DNA of 57,823 nt from contig JAPLCF010000035.1 in the NCBI GenBank assembly GCA_026392355.1, positions 1 to 57,823 of the forward strand, read 5' to 3'. Under the pieces are notes generated by a model that was not told the DNA's origin, did no database searches, and saw only the letters and a list, made by a program, of their open reading frames with translations. Each line of letters starts with the position of its first letter. The first letter of the stretch is position 1. Made by a program: the position numbers and the translations under genes. Source of the stretch: Actinomycetota bacterium. Lineage in GTDB: Bacteria > Actinomycetota > Thermoleophilia > Gaiellales > F1-60-MAGs149. Below, in pieces: positions 1 to 8,824 of this stretch.

Positions 1-397
1 GGAGCTTGCGGCCGGCGCCCAACTCGAGCTCGCCGAGCACCGCCACGCCGACGTCGTTGCCGAGCTTGACCTTCGCGCCGCACGCGTTGCCCACGGCCTC
101 GGCCAAGGGATAGGCGTCGACGAACCCGGAGAGGTTTGGCGCGTGCGACAGCAGGCCACGGTCGGCATTGACGGCACCCGGCGCACCGATGCCGATGCCC
201 TTTAGGGCCTTCGTCGAGCAGTCGGCGTCCTTACATGCCGCCTCCACGGCTCCGACGATCGCGTCGACGACGCTCTGCGGTCCACCGTCTTGCGGCGTGG
301 GCACGCGGCACTGTCCGCGCAGCTTGCGCTCGGCGTTGACGACGACGACCTCGATCTTGGTGCCACCGAGGTCCACTCCACAGATGCGTTCGCTCAT
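1..397 (-). CDS. ROK-family sugar kinase (glucokinase-like), N-terminal part only
   Basis: The gene runs off the left edge; 132 residues are visible from an ATG at 397. The N-terminus has the ROK/ASKHA phosphate-1 motif DLGGTK (residues 9-14), followed by a GIGAPG segment near residue 72 and the LGNDVG segment near 116, which carries the Asn-Asp of the sugar-binding and catalytic-base region. ROK kinases phosphorylate glucose, N-acetyl-sugars or other hexoses with ATP; the substrate cannot be decided because the zinc-binding and GH[E/T] regions lie outside the window. A TAGGCT -10-like hexamer lies 8 nt before the ATG (406-411, reverse). It is divergent from the SIS-domain sugar gene at 473, so an amino-sugar or hexose role is plausible (inference). 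Confidence 0.88.
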   Translation of the reverse strand, partial: MSERICGVDLGGTKIEVVVVNAERKLRGQCRVPTPQDGGPQSVVDAIVGAVEAACKDADCSTKALKGIGIGAPGAVNADRGLLSHAPNLSGFVDAYPLAEAVGNACGAKVKLGNDVGVAVLGELELGAGRKL

Positions 398-472
398 GGT
401 CGGCGAGCCTACCACGTTGCGAAATGCCGACGAATCCGCGCAACGACATGCGTCTGACGTAGACTCGCCTGC

Positions 473-1627
473 ATGAGCACTCCGCAATGGCATGAGGACT
501 GGTTTCCCGAACTGCGCGACGAGCGCCCGTGGGTGATGGAGGAGATGATCGACTCCGAGCCTCCGCTGGCTGCCCGCATCGCATCGAACAAGAAGCTCGG
601 GCAGACGGCCGCGCGGATCGCGAAGAAGATCGTGGAAGCACACGACGCTGGTACGTCGATCAGCGTGGTTGGCTGCGGTACGAGCGAGCACGGCGCCCGT
701 GCGGTTGCCGTCCAACTCGACGAGGCACTCGGTCATCGTGGTGTGCGCGTCGCCGGCCGCCAGGCCCTGGAGGCCGCAATCGACCCGGCTCCGGCCGGCG
801 TCACGATCGGCATCTCACACGACAACGGCACGCGCGCGACGATGCTCGCCTTGAAGGCCGCGCGCGAGGCTGGACAGACCACCGCGCTGATTACGGCCAA
901 CAACGAGGGTGGGTGCTCCGAGTTCGCCGACATCGTGCTGGTCACGCCGGAGAAGGACAAGAGCTGGTGCCACACCGTCGGCTACGTCTCGCCGATGGTC
1001 GCCGGCGCGGTGATCGCCGCTCATGTGGCGGGCAAGGATCTGGACGCGGCCGCACTCGAGCAGCATCTCGACGAATGTCGCGGGCTCAAGCCGCAGGCAA
1101 GTGAGATCGCCAAGAACTTCCGCGACATCGACCGCTTGATCGTCGTCGGTGGCGGCTACGACCGCATCACCGCCGACGAACTCGTCCTCAAGGTTGAAGA
1201 GGGCCTGCATCTCCCCTCCGCCGCCCGCGATCTGGAGACGTTCACGCATGGCCACCTGCCGGCGTGTGACGAGAAAACCGGACTTGTCGTCGTCGCGACG
1301 GAGCACCATGGCCGCGCCCGCCGCACCGACCGCGGTCGCCTGCTGCTGCGCGCCGCACGCCACGTCGGCATGCCGAGTGCCGCGATCCTCGTCCCTGCCG
1401 TTGAGGGCAGCTGGGGCCGCGAGCTCACCAACGCCGGCCGCATGATTCTGCCGCACGCCGCCAAGCTGACGCCGACCACGAGCGCGCTGACGGCCTCGGC
1501 GATGGCGCTGCAGGTGCTCACGCTCGAGCTGGTGCACGACCGCGGCACCTACCCTGACCTCATCCGCCGTGAGCAGGCCCCGTGGCGTGAGGCCGCGGCC
1601 ATCCTCGAAGGCACCGAGGAGTGGTGA
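473..1627 (+). CDS. Two-SIS-domain phosphosugar isomerase/deaminase-like protein
   Basis: 384 aa. There are two SIS (sugar isomerase) domains: the first has GCGTSEHG at residues 67-74, the second begins around residue 205 with a VVGGGYDRI segment. The layout matches the isomerase half of GlmS and AgaS-type ketosamine isomerases, without the glutamine amidotransferase domain. Family members bind phosphorylated (amino)sugars in the cytoplasm; the exact substrate is not readable. The start is supported by TAGACT at 460-465, exactly 7 nt before the ATG, suggesting a leaderless mRNA. It heads a tightly packed run of four genes (next start 1 nt after this stop) and is divergent from a ROK kinase. 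Confidence 0.85.
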   Translation: MSTPQWHEDWFPELRDERPWVMEEMIDSEPPLAARIASNKKLGQTAARIAKKIVEAHDAGTSISVVGCGTSEHGARAVAVQLDEALGHRGVRVAGRQALEAAIDPAPAGVTIGISHDNGTRATMLALKAAREAGQTTALITANNEGGCSEFADIVLVTPEKDKSWCHTVGYVSPMVAGAVIAAHVAGKDLDAAALEQHLDECRGLKPQASEIAKNFRDIDRLIVVGGGYDRITADELVLKVEEGLHLPSAARDLETFTHGHLPACDEKTGLVVVATEHHGRARRTDRGRLLLRAARHVGMPSAAILVPAVEGSWGRELTNAGRMILPHAAKLTPTTSALTASAMALQVLTLELVHDRGTYPDLIRREQAPWREAAAILEGTEEW

Positions 1628-1628
1628 G

Positions 1629-1811
1629 ATGAGTAGCGAGATGACACCAGCCGCCCAGGAGCTCGTGACTGCGATGCAGCACCTGCGGGGCGCCGACCAC
1701 GCCCTCAAGCAGTGCGTCACCCTGCTGCGCCAGACCGAGCAGCCGGTGCCCGACACGGTCGAGGACGCTCTCTCGCTCGTCGAAGACGCGATCAGCTCGC
1801 TCGAGTCGTGA
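1629..1811 (+). CDS. Small acidic protein of unknown function
   Basis: 60 aa, starting one nucleotide after the stop of the SIS gene; its TGA overlaps the GTG start of the next gene (GTGA), so translation is probably coupled on both sides. The sequence is predicted mostly helical, with many Leu, Glu and Gln, a single Cys and no signal peptide or membrane segment. I do not recognise a family. Its retention between two coupled genes, together with codon use like its neighbours, argues that it is real. Confidence 0.6.
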   Translation: MSSEMTPAAQELVTAMQHLRGADHALKQCVTLLRQTEQPVPDTVEDALSLVEDAISSLES

Positions 1812-2656
1812 CGCCCGAGCAGGCGGTCGCCATCGCCTGCACCGCGCTCGGTGCGGACCCCGCGGACGCGCAGGTGCTGCGCGCTGCGGATGCCATCACC
1901 GTGCAGCTCGATGCTGAGCGAGTCGCGCGTGTGATTCCCGACGCCGATGCCGACACGCTGCGCGTGCTTGCAGCGATTACAGAGCTTGACGGCCACGTGC
2001 TTGAGCCACTGGGAGAGCCGATCACCTTGGACGGTGCCCTCGTCGTCCCCTACCCGCGGATTACGCCGAACGGCGACGCGCATCGCGACCTCGGCATCGC
2101 TGGCGCCTGCCTGGCCGGTCTGCACGCACGCGGCCGGGCCGCGCTCGAGCGCGGCGACATCGATCTCCCCGCGTTCTCGCCGCACGCCATCGCCACGCGG
2201 TGGCTTGACCAGGCCGACGCGGTCTTCACCCGCGACGAGCGCGCGCGGCTGCTCGACGCGATCGACACGGCCTGGCCCGAGGTGGCGGGCCCGCCAACCG
2301 TGATCCACGGCGATGCGCACCTCGCCAACTGGTGGCCAGCCAGTGCTGACTGGTGGGTGCTGATCGATCCCGAGTTCCTCTCGATCGGACCAGCCGTCTA
2401 CGACCTGGCCCCGCTTGAGGTCGTCGAGCGACGGCTCGGCACGCCGCCATCGCGCTTCCCGTCGTTTCTGGCCGGCTACGAATCGGCCGACGGCGCCGTT
2501 GATCGTCGCTCGCTGGCATCGGCCATCCACGTGCGCGAGCTGCTGTCCGTCGCGTGGCTTGCCTCGCGCTCGGGTGCCGATTCCGAGCTGGCGCTGCGCA
2601 CGCGCCGCCGCCTCGTCGATGCCCTTGAGCGGCGCGAGGGATCGTGGCTCGCGTAG
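1808..2656 (+). CDS. APH-family phosphotransferase-like protein
   Basis: 282 aa from a GTG that overlaps the previous stop. The aminoglycoside-phosphotransferase/choline-kinase fold is shown by the catalytic loop HGDAHLANW (residues 167-175) and the metal-binding IDPE (186-189), equivalent to the kinase DFG region. It is therefore likely to transfer phosphate from ATP (or GTP) to a small molecule. Many APH-like proteins in actinobacteria act on sugars, homoserine or unknown metabolites, and resistance should not be assumed. Its position after a SIS sugar enzyme favours a sugar-type substrate (inference). Its end overlaps the next gene by 13 nt. Confidence 0.75.
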   Translation: MTPEQAVAIACTALGADPADAQVLRAADAITVQLDAERVARVIPDADADTLRVLAAITELDGHVLEPLGEPITLDGALVVPYPRITPNGDAHRDLGIAGACLAGLHARGRAALERGDIDLPAFSPHAIATRWLDQADAVFTRDERARLLDAIDTAWPEVAGPPTVIHGDAHLANWWPASADWWVLIDPEFLSIGPAVYDLAPLEVVERRLGTPPSRFPSFLAGYESADGAVDRRSLASAIHVRELLSVAWLASRSGADSELALRTRRRLVDALERREGSWLA

Positions 2657-3489
2657 TCGCGGTCGAGCGCGGCCGCTCGCCGATCGACATTCCCGGCACG
2701 CTTGCGTGGCTCGGCCAGCGCACCGTCGTCGGCATCGACGACTGGGACGGCACCACCTACACGCGCACCGCGGTGCTTGGTCGAGGCACTGGGCGCATCA
2801 CGTTGCGCGCGACCGGCAAGGCGAGCGTCGAGGTGACGGCGTGGAACGAGCGCGCGCTCGCGGCGGCACGACCTCGCATCCGTCATCTTCTTGGCCTCGA
2901 CGACGACCCTCGGCCATGGCTGGCCGCGTTCGCAGACGACCCGGTGCTCGGGCCGCGCGCCGCAGAGCACCCCGGCTTACGCATGCCCGGGTCGTGGGAC
3001 GCCTGGGAGATGTGCGCCCGCGCGGTGCTCGGCCAGCTCGTCTCGGTCGCCGCGGCACGCACGCTGACGATGCGCCTGGCTGAGCGTCATGGGCGCCGCC
3101 TCGCCGACGGTGGGATTGTGTTTCCCGACGCGGCCACGGTCGCCGCGGGCGATCTCGACGGCCTCGGTCTGCCCACTGCGCGCCGCGATGCACTGCGGGC
3201 GATTGCCGAGCTTGTCGCGTCGGGCGGTGTCGACCTGTCTCCCACCGCCGATCCTGAGGCAGCACAGGCAGCGCTTGTCGCACTGAAGGGCATCGGGCCG
3301 TGGACCGCGATGTACGTGCGCATGCGCGCGATCCGCGACCTCGATGCGTTTCCTGCGGCCGACCTCGGTGTCCTCATCGCCCTCGCCGATGCAAACGGGA
3401 AGCGCCCGACCGAGGCCGAGGCCCGTCGCCGGGGCGAGGTCTGGCGCCCCTACCGCGGCGTCGCGACGATGCATCTCTGGGGGCTATAG
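2644..3489 (+). CDS. AlkA-like DNA-3-methyladenine glycosylase II
   Basis: 281 aa. A helix-hairpin-helix glycosylase: the HhH hairpin LKGIGPWTA is near residues 214-222 and the catalytic Asp is D240 in FPAADLGV, in the spacing expected for AlkA. The N-terminal third resembles the AlkA N-domain rather than an Ada regulatory domain, so this is not an Ada-AlkA fusion. AlkA excises alkylated purines and pyrimidines for base-excision repair. The start is a GTG 13 nt inside the preceding APH-like gene. It is the last gene of the operon and converges on the DUF3891 gene with only 3 nt between stops. Confidence 0.85.
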   Translation: MARVVAVERGRSPIDIPGTLAWLGQRTVVGIDDWDGTTYTRTAVLGRGTGRITLRATGKASVEVTAWNERALAAARPRIRHLLGLDDDPRPWLAAFADDPVLGPRAAEHPGLRMPGSWDAWEMCARAVLGQLVSVAAARTLTMRLAERHGRRLADGGIVFPDAATVAAGDLDGLGLPTARRDALRAIAELVASGGVDLSPTADPEAAQAALVALKGIGPWTAMYVRMRAIRDLDAFPAADLGVLIALADANGKRPTEAEARRRGEVWRPYRGVATMHLWGL

Positions 3490-3492
3490 CCC

Positions 3493-4194
3493 CTAGGTCG
3501 ACGGCACGAGCGTCATCGTGCGCACCGACTCGCCCACGACTACGAAGGGCGCAGCGCCAGCGACCGAGACGACCGGCACCACCAGCTCGCAGCCGGACGG
3601 TAGGAGCTCGGCCGGTATCCGCACCCGCTCGCCGTCGCGTTCGACGTCGGCCTCTTCCCCACCCGGGCGCTCGAGTGCCAGGGCATCGCCATCCGGCCAG
3701 CCGCACAACCAGAGCGACATGAAGTCGACCATCGCGCAGAGCCGCTGGTCGTAGTGCAGGTCGGCCGACGCGACGCCGAGCTCCTCAGCGCGCTGCTCGG
3801 CGAGGGCGCGCCACGAGCCGATCACGGCGTCGCGCTGCTCTGCCAGTTCTGGGTCTTGCACGACGCGCGCGCCATGCAGCCACGCACCATGAAGCGCCAC
3901 GATCGCCTCGGCGTATGGATGCAGATCGCCGGCCAACCGCACCGACTCGCCGGAGATCTCGAGGTGCTCGGCTAACGACAGCTCGAGGAACGATTCCGGC
4001 CCCTCGCCGTCGCCGCTACGCGGCTCGTGATCGCGCTCGGCCCACCCGTCATCGTGGTGCGCGACGGCGAGTCGAAACCCTTCGAGCGGGCCACGAGGCG
4101 CGTCGGCGATGGCGTCGAGGAGCGTGCACGCGAGCACGCCGTGATCGGGCTGGCGCACCAGCTCCCACCCCTGGCCAGACGAGCGGCAAATCAT
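3493..4194 (-). CDS. DUF3891-family protein
   Basis: 233 aa. The N-terminus (a QPDHG segment near residues 16-20, then VAHHDDGW near 45-52) and overall length match DUF3891, a family without established biochemical function. The His/Asp-rich N-terminal half is suggestive of a metal site, but no HD-domain signature is clear. The start ATG at 4194 is preceded 7 nt upstream by TATCGT (4202-4207 reverse), consistent with a leaderless message. It is divergent from the ligase gene at 4230, the two starts being 35 nt apart with both -10 hexamers inside that gap. Function unknown. Confidence 0.7.
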   Translation of the reverse strand: MICRSSGQGWELVRQPDHGVLACTLLDAIADAPRGPLEGFRLAVAHHDDGWAERDHEPRSGDGEGPESFLELSLAEHLEISGESVRLAGDLHPYAEAIVALHGAWLHGARVVQDPELAEQRDAVIGSWRALAEQRAEELGVASADLHYDQRLCAMVDFMSLWLCGWPDGDALALERPGGEEADVERDGERVRIPAELLPSGCELVVPVVSVAGAAPFVVVGESVRTMTLVPST

Positions 4195-4229
4195 GCTGCG
4201 GACGATAGCCGCCGGATAGACTGCCGCGC

Positions 4230-5654
4230 GTGATGTCCAGCTTCCTTCCCGGCCTGCCCCACGCCTCACTCGAAATTGCTGGCGCTCGGCTCGACGGCGA
4301 GGAGCTGGCGGGCGCGGTCGGAGCCGTGGCCGCCTCGCTCGCGGACCGCACCCGCGTAGCGCTCTGGTGCACCTCCGAGCTCGAGACCGGTCTCGGTATC
4401 GCCGGCGCGCTCGTTGCGGGGGTGACGGTCGTGCCGATCAACCCCGCGTCGGGCGATCGCGAGCTCGCCCACGAGACCGGCGACAGCCGCCCCGAGGCCG
4501 TGCTGGCCTCGGCCACGGCGGAGCTGCCGCCCACGCTGGAAGCGCTGCCGCGCATCGTGATCGACCCTGCTGCCCGCGCGCCGCTCCCGGTGTTCGACAT
4601 CGACCCGGACGCAACGGCGTTGATCGTCTACACCTCAGGCACCACCGGCGCACCGAAAGGCGTGGTGATGTCGCGCCGCGCCGTCGCTGCGAACCTCGAC
4701 GCGCTCGCCGACGCCTGGGCGTGGACGAGCACCGACGTCGTCGCGCAGGCGCTACCGCTCTTCCACGTGCACGGCCTCGTGCTCGGCACGGTCGGGCCAC
4801 TCCGGTTCGGCGGTGGCGTGCGCCACGTCGGCCGCTTCTCGCCGGAGGCGATCGCCGCGGCGCTGGCCGACGACGCGACGATGCTCTTCGCCGTGCCGAC
4901 CATGCACGGGCGTCTGCTCGCCGCTGCCGAGGAGGACCCCGCCGTTGCCGACGCTCTGCGCAGCGCGCGCCTAATTGTCTCTGGCTCCGCCGCACTGCCG
5001 GCCCGCGTGCATGAGGCGTACACCGCCGCCACCGGCCAGCACATCGTCGAGCGCTACGGCATGAGCGAGGCGCTCATGATCGCGAGCGCCCGCCACGATG
5101 GCCCGCGTATCCCCGGTGCTGTCGGCACCGCGCTGCCTGGTGTGGAGATCCGCATCACCGACGACGCCGGTGTCGTCATGCCCGTCGGCGACACCGACAC
5201 GATCGGCAACGTCGAGATCAAGAGTGCCTCGCTGTTCGACGAGTATCTCGGGCGACCCGATGCGACGGCTGAGGCCTTCAACGACGGCTGGTTCCGCACC
5301 GGCGACGTCGGCTCGCTCGATGACGCGGGCGTGCTCCGCCTCGTCGGCCGTAGCTCGACCGACCTGATCAAGACCGGCGGCTACCGCGTTGGCGCTGGTG
5401 AGATCGAGGCTGCGATGCTCGAGCATCCCGATGTCGTCGAGGTCGCCGTGCTCGGCATGCCCGACGACGACCTCGGCGAGCGCATCGCCGCCTGGGTAGT
5501 GATCACCCCCGGCAGCGACCTCACCGACGATGTGCTCGTGCAGCACGTCGCCGATCTCCTCGCCCCGCACAAGCGCCCACGCGTGATCACCCGTGTCGAC
5601 GAGCTGCCGCGCAACGCGCTCGGCAAGGTGCAGAAGAAGCGGCTGCTCGGATGA
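4230..5654 (+). CDS. matB: Malonyl-CoA synthetase-like AMP-dependent acyl-CoA ligase
   Basis: 474 aa. An ANL-superfamily adenylating enzyme with the P-loop YTSGTTGAPKG (residues 134-144), ERYGMSEA and RTGD motifs and the C-terminal lysine in GKVQKK (Lys466). Segments such as VVPINPASGDRELAHE and LPLFHVHGLVLG closely match what I remember of Streptomyces MatB, so malonate + CoA + ATP to malonyl-CoA is the preferred reaction; methylmalonate or other short dicarboxylates are alternatives. The GTG at 4230 lies 7 nt after TAGACT (4217-4222), a leaderless arrangement; an ATG follows immediately at 4233. It is coupled by ATGA overlap to the next hydrolase gene. No malonyl-CoA decarboxylase or malonate transporter is adjacent. 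Confidence 0.75.
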   Translation: MMSSFLPGLPHASLEIAGARLDGEELAGAVGAVAASLADRTRVALWCTSELETGLGIAGALVAGVTVVPINPASGDRELAHETGDSRPEAVLASATAELPPTLEALPRIVIDPAARAPLPVFDIDPDATALIVYTSGTTGAPKGVVMSRRAVAANLDALADAWAWTSTDVVAQALPLFHVHGLVLGTVGPLRFGGGVRHVGRFSPEAIAAALADDATMLFAVPTMHGRLLAAAEEDPAVADALRSARLIVSGSAALPARVHEAYTAATGQHIVERYGMSEALMIASARHDGPRIPGAVGTALPGVEIRITDDAGVVMPVGDTDTIGNVEIKSASLFDEYLGRPDATAEAFNDGWFRTGDVGSLDDAGVLRLVGRSSTDLIKTGGYRVGAGEIEAAMLEHPDVVEVAVLGMPDDDLGERIAAWVVITPGSDLTDDVLVQHVADLLAPHKRPRVITRVDELPRNALGKVQKKRLLG

Positions 5655-6406
5655 GTACCGGCGCGCACGCCGGGCGCGACCACATCACGTGGGTCGGGCA
5701 CGGCACCGTCGTGATCGCGATGGGCGGTACGCGCGTGATCGTCGATCCTGTGCTGCGCCCGCGCGTGTTGCACCTCAAGCGCTTCCACCCCGTGCCGAAG
5801 CACGCGCTGCGCTCGCTCGATGCGGCGCTGATCACGCATCAGCACCACGATCACCTCGATCCGCCGTCGCTCGAATCGCTCGGCAAGGAGCTGCCGATCA
5901 TCGTCCCGACCGGCGCTGCCGGAACGTTGCGCCGCAAGAAATTCACGCACGTCGTCGAGATCGATGAGGGCGAGCGCATCCAGATCGGCGCGATGCGCGC
6001 CACCGCCACGCCCGCCGATCACGACGACAAGCGCGATCACCCGCTCGGCCCGACGGCCACGCCGATCGGCTACCTCTTCGAGGGCTCCAAGCGCATCTAC
6101 GTGGCAGGCGACACCGATCTCTTCGACGAGATGGAGCTGATCGGCCCCGTCGACTACGCACTGCTACCGATCTTCGGCTGGGGGCCCGGCCTCGGGCCCG
6201 GCCACATGGACCCCGAGCGTGCCGCTGAGGCGGCGCGGCGTCTGCAGGCCAAGGTCGCAATTCCGATCCACTGGGGCACGCTCTGGCCGATCGGCCGCGG
6301 CGAACCGCCGCACGAGCCTGCCGACGAATTCATCGAGCACTGCGCCCGTGTCGCTCCGGATACCGAGGCCAACCTGCTCGAGCCGGGCTCGACCGTCGAG
6401 TGGTAA
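5651..6406 (+). CDS. Metallo-beta-lactamase-fold hydrolase (UlaG/NAPE-PLD-like)
   Basis: 251 aa. The zinc motif HQHHDH (residues 63-68, the HxHxDH signature) is preceded by a VDP segment typical of UlaG-like members, with AGDTD near 152-156 and a late IPIHWG near 212-217. The compact length without an added domain and the HWG ending fit the UlaG/L-ascorbate-6-phosphate-lactonase or NAPE-phospholipase-D-like branch. The substrate is undetermined. Its ATG overlaps the ligase stop (ATGA), so the two are probably co-translated; a thioester or lactone substrate would fit, but that is inference. Confidence 0.8.
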   Translation: MSTGAHAGRDHITWVGHGTVVIAMGGTRVIVDPVLRPRVLHLKRFHPVPKHALRSLDAALITHQHHDHLDPPSLESLGKELPIIVPTGAAGTLRRKKFTHVVEIDEGERIQIGAMRATATPADHDDKRDHPLGPTATPIGYLFEGSKRIYVAGDTDLFDEMELIGPVDYALLPIFGWGPGLGPGHMDPERAAEAARRLQAKVAIPIHWGTLWPIGRGEPPHEPADEFIEHCARVAPDTEANLLEPGSTVEW

Positions 6407-6415
6407 GCCCGTTGT

Positions 6416-8824
6416 CTATACCAGGCGCTCGAGCACGATCTCGGTGAGACCGGGATCGGCGTCGCGCAGCGCCTGGACCTGCTCGGGATGGCAGGTGAAG
6501 TACAGGACCTGATGTCGCGTGGCGAGATCGGCGATCACCGCAGCAGCGCCGGCGCGGCGCTCGGGGTCGAGGTGCGTGAGGACGTCGTCCATCAATACGG
6601 GCAGTTCGGGGCCGCCGTCCGCGTGCATCTCATCGACGAGACCTGCGCGCAGGCAGAGGTAGACGAGGCCGACGGTGCCCTCCGACAGCTCGGCGAACGG
6701 TGTGCGCGCTCCGTCACGGCCGACGATCTCGGAACGCGCCCCGGCCTTCTCGCCGTCGGGCATGCGCACCGATACCCACGAGCCGTGCGTGGCAGTCTCG
6801 ATCTGCGTGGCGGCGCGCTCGAAGACGCCCGGCTGATGCTCTTCGACAAAGCGGTCGCGCGCGCGCTCAACAACCGTGTGGGCGAGCTGCAGCGTGAGCC
6901 ACTCGTCGGCGACGGCGCGAAGGTCGGCCTCGGCGTCGGCGGCGCTCTGGGCAAGCGTTGCGAGATCGGCAGAATCCTCGTCGTTCTCGATTAGCGCCCG
7001 CGTGCCGCCGAGTGCCGCGACGGCGTCGGTGTGCTCGTCGCGCGCAGCAACCACCTGCCCGGCCAGCACATCGTGCTGCGCCTCCGCCTGATCCAGATCC
7101 AGTGCCTCAGCGGCGGCGATCAGCGCTGCGTCAGCACGCGACAGGCTGTCCACCTGCTCTTGGGCGAGCTCGCGGCGATGCTGCCAGGCCTGCAGGTCGG
7201 TGCGGTGCTTGGCGGCGAGTTCGCGCTGCGCGTCGAAGTCGTGCAGGGCGCGATCGATCGTGGTGCGCAGTTGCTCGAGCTCGGCCGGCGCACCTTCGCC
7301 GAGTGCTGCGGCGGCGCGCACGACAATCGCGTCGGCCGTTGCCCGATCCGCCTGGGCCTGCACGGTCGAACGCGTGGCCGCATCATCGGCCGCACGGATC
7401 GCACCGAAGGTCGCCAGCACGTCGTCGAGCTGATCGACCCGGAGCTCGCCGGTGAGACCGCTGACCGCGAGCGCTGCGCGCCACGCGGCACGCGCCTGGT
7501 CGGCGAGGACCTCCGCGTTCGCGAGGGCAGCCTGATGCTGGTCGGCGGCGGCGTGCTGTTGCGGGCGCTCGGAGCGCGTGCTCGCTCCCAGACCACCGAG
7601 GATGGCAGCACCGAGGGCGACGCCGATGATGCCGCCGATGATCGCGGCTGTGATGTCCACGAACCAGCCGACGGCGATCGCGACAAGGCTGACGGCGATG
7701 AGTGCCGCCCCCAGGCCGCGTCGTGGCGCCGGCGGGGCGGGCTCGACGGGAACGGGAAGCTGGGTGGCCGCACTGCGCGCGATGTCACCGAGGCGCGTGG
7801 CCTCGCGTTCGGCCTCGCGCACGGCCTCGGCCGCAGCGCGCAGACCGGACTCGTCGGCGATCGACGGCAGGGGTGCGGTAGCGGGCAGTCCGATCCGCTC
7901 GCGGGCACGCACCGCGCGCTCGTGTTCGCCCGCGGCGTCGAGCTCGTGTTGCGTGGCGCGGCGACGGGCGTCGATCGCCACGGGGAGATCGGCGAGTACC
8001 GCGCGGTACTCGCTGACGAGCTCGACGGACGGCTCCTCGGCCCCGCTCGCCTCGGGCCGCTGGGCATCGACGGCGGCGACCTCGGCCAGCGCAGCGCGCA
8101 GCTGCACAAGACGGTCGAGGTACTGGAGCGCTTGTGTGGCGGCAACCAACTGCTCGTTGGCACGAGCAACCCGCGCCTCGGCTTCTGTGAGCGCGTCGGC
8201 TGAGCGGTCGATCGCGCCGGCGTCCTTCTCCGCCTCGCGCAGCGCTCGCCGTGCTGCCGTCGCGGCCTTCAGCGCGTGGGCGTAGGGCTGGTTCTCGCCC
8301 TGTTTCTTGTAGAGCGCGTCGGCACGCTTCTGCAGCGCGGTCAACACCGGCTCGGCACCAGCACCGCCGCCGAGCACCGCAGAGGCGAGCACGCCGGCGC
8401 GCACCGACGGATCGTCGAGCAGTCCCATCGAGGCAAGGTCGCGTGAGTCGAACGTCTGCACACGGTCGAAGAGATCAACGCTCGCGATGCCAAGCGCACG
8501 CATGAGTGCCGCGTCGCCGACCGGCTCGCCCTGCTCGTCCGTGATCACGACGCTGGAGCCGTGCGTGCGTTCGACGCGGAAGCGGCGCCCATCCTCGGTG
8601 ACGATGTCGACGCGCCCGGAGCGCTGGCCGCCACCCTTGGGCTCGCGCCGCGGGCCCTCGCCGCGCAGCGCCGGAAAGCCAAACAGCACGCCGCGGATCA
8701 GCTGCATGGTCGAGCTCTTGCCCGACTCGTTGGGGCCATGGATGACGGTGAGGCCCGGCTCTGGTTCGACGACGCGGCCGCCGATCGCGCCGTAGGCGAT
8801 CGCCTCGATGCGCGCGATCCTCAT
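6416..8824 (-). CDS. YhaN-like AAA/SMC-type ATPase (SbcC-related)
   Basis: 802 aa. N-terminal Walker A GPNESGKSS (residues 30-38), a long Ala/Glu/Arg-rich coiled-coil middle, then an ABC-like signature (LSEGTVGLVYL region) and Walker B LPVLMDDVL with a D-loop near the C-terminus. This is the RecF/SMC-class arrangement of YhaN and SbcC. Two hydrophobic stretches around residues 365-415 interrupt the coiled coil and look like a membrane hairpin. The start overlaps the stop of the nuclease gene at 8821-8824 by 4 nt, so the pair is co-translated, as expected for an SbcC/SbcD-type nuclease complex. Confidence 0.85.
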   Translation of the reverse strand: MRIARIEAIAYGAIGGRVVEPEPGLTVIHGPNESGKSSTMQLIRGVLFGFPALRGEGPRREPKGGGQRSGRVDIVTEDGRRFRVERTHGSSVVITDEQGEPVGDAALMRALGIASVDLFDRVQTFDSRDLASMGLLDDPSVRAGVLASAVLGGGAGAEPVLTALQKRADALYKKQGENQPYAHALKAATAARRALREAEKDAGAIDRSADALTEAEARVARANEQLVAATQALQYLDRLVQLRAALAEVAAVDAQRPEASGAEEPSVELVSEYRAVLADLPVAIDARRRATQHELDAAGEHERAVRARERIGLPATAPLPSIADESGLRAAAEAVREAEREATRLGDIARSAATQLPVPVEPAPPAPRRGLGAALIAVSLVAIAVGWFVDITAAIIGGIIGVALGAAILGGLGASTRSERPQQHAAADQHQAALANAEVLADQARAAWRAALAVSGLTGELRVDQLDDVLATFGAIRAADDAATRSTVQAQADRATADAIVVRAAAALGEGAPAELEQLRTTIDRALHDFDAQRELAAKHRTDLQAWQHRRELAQEQVDSLSRADAALIAAAEALDLDQAEAQHDVLAGQVVAARDEHTDAVAALGGTRALIENDEDSADLATLAQSAADAEADLRAVADEWLTLQLAHTVVERARDRFVEEHQPGVFERAATQIETATHGSWVSVRMPDGEKAGARSEIVGRDGARTPFAELSEGTVGLVYLCLRAGLVDEMHADGGPELPVLMDDVLTHLDPERRAGAAAVIADLATRHQVLYFTCHPEQVQALRDADPGLTEIVLERLV

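Noticed and set aside
815..2530. 571-codon open frame on the minus strand
   Set aside because: It runs antisense to the SIS, small-protein and APH-like genes, which have clear motifs. Its translation is compositionally odd (Arg/Asp/Val-rich, no domains), as expected for the complementary frame of high-GC genes.
7031..8203. 390-codon open frame on the plus strand inside the YhaN-like gene
   Set aside because: Antisense shadow of the coiled-coil region; no motif, no promoter, and the minus-strand protein has Walker A and B.
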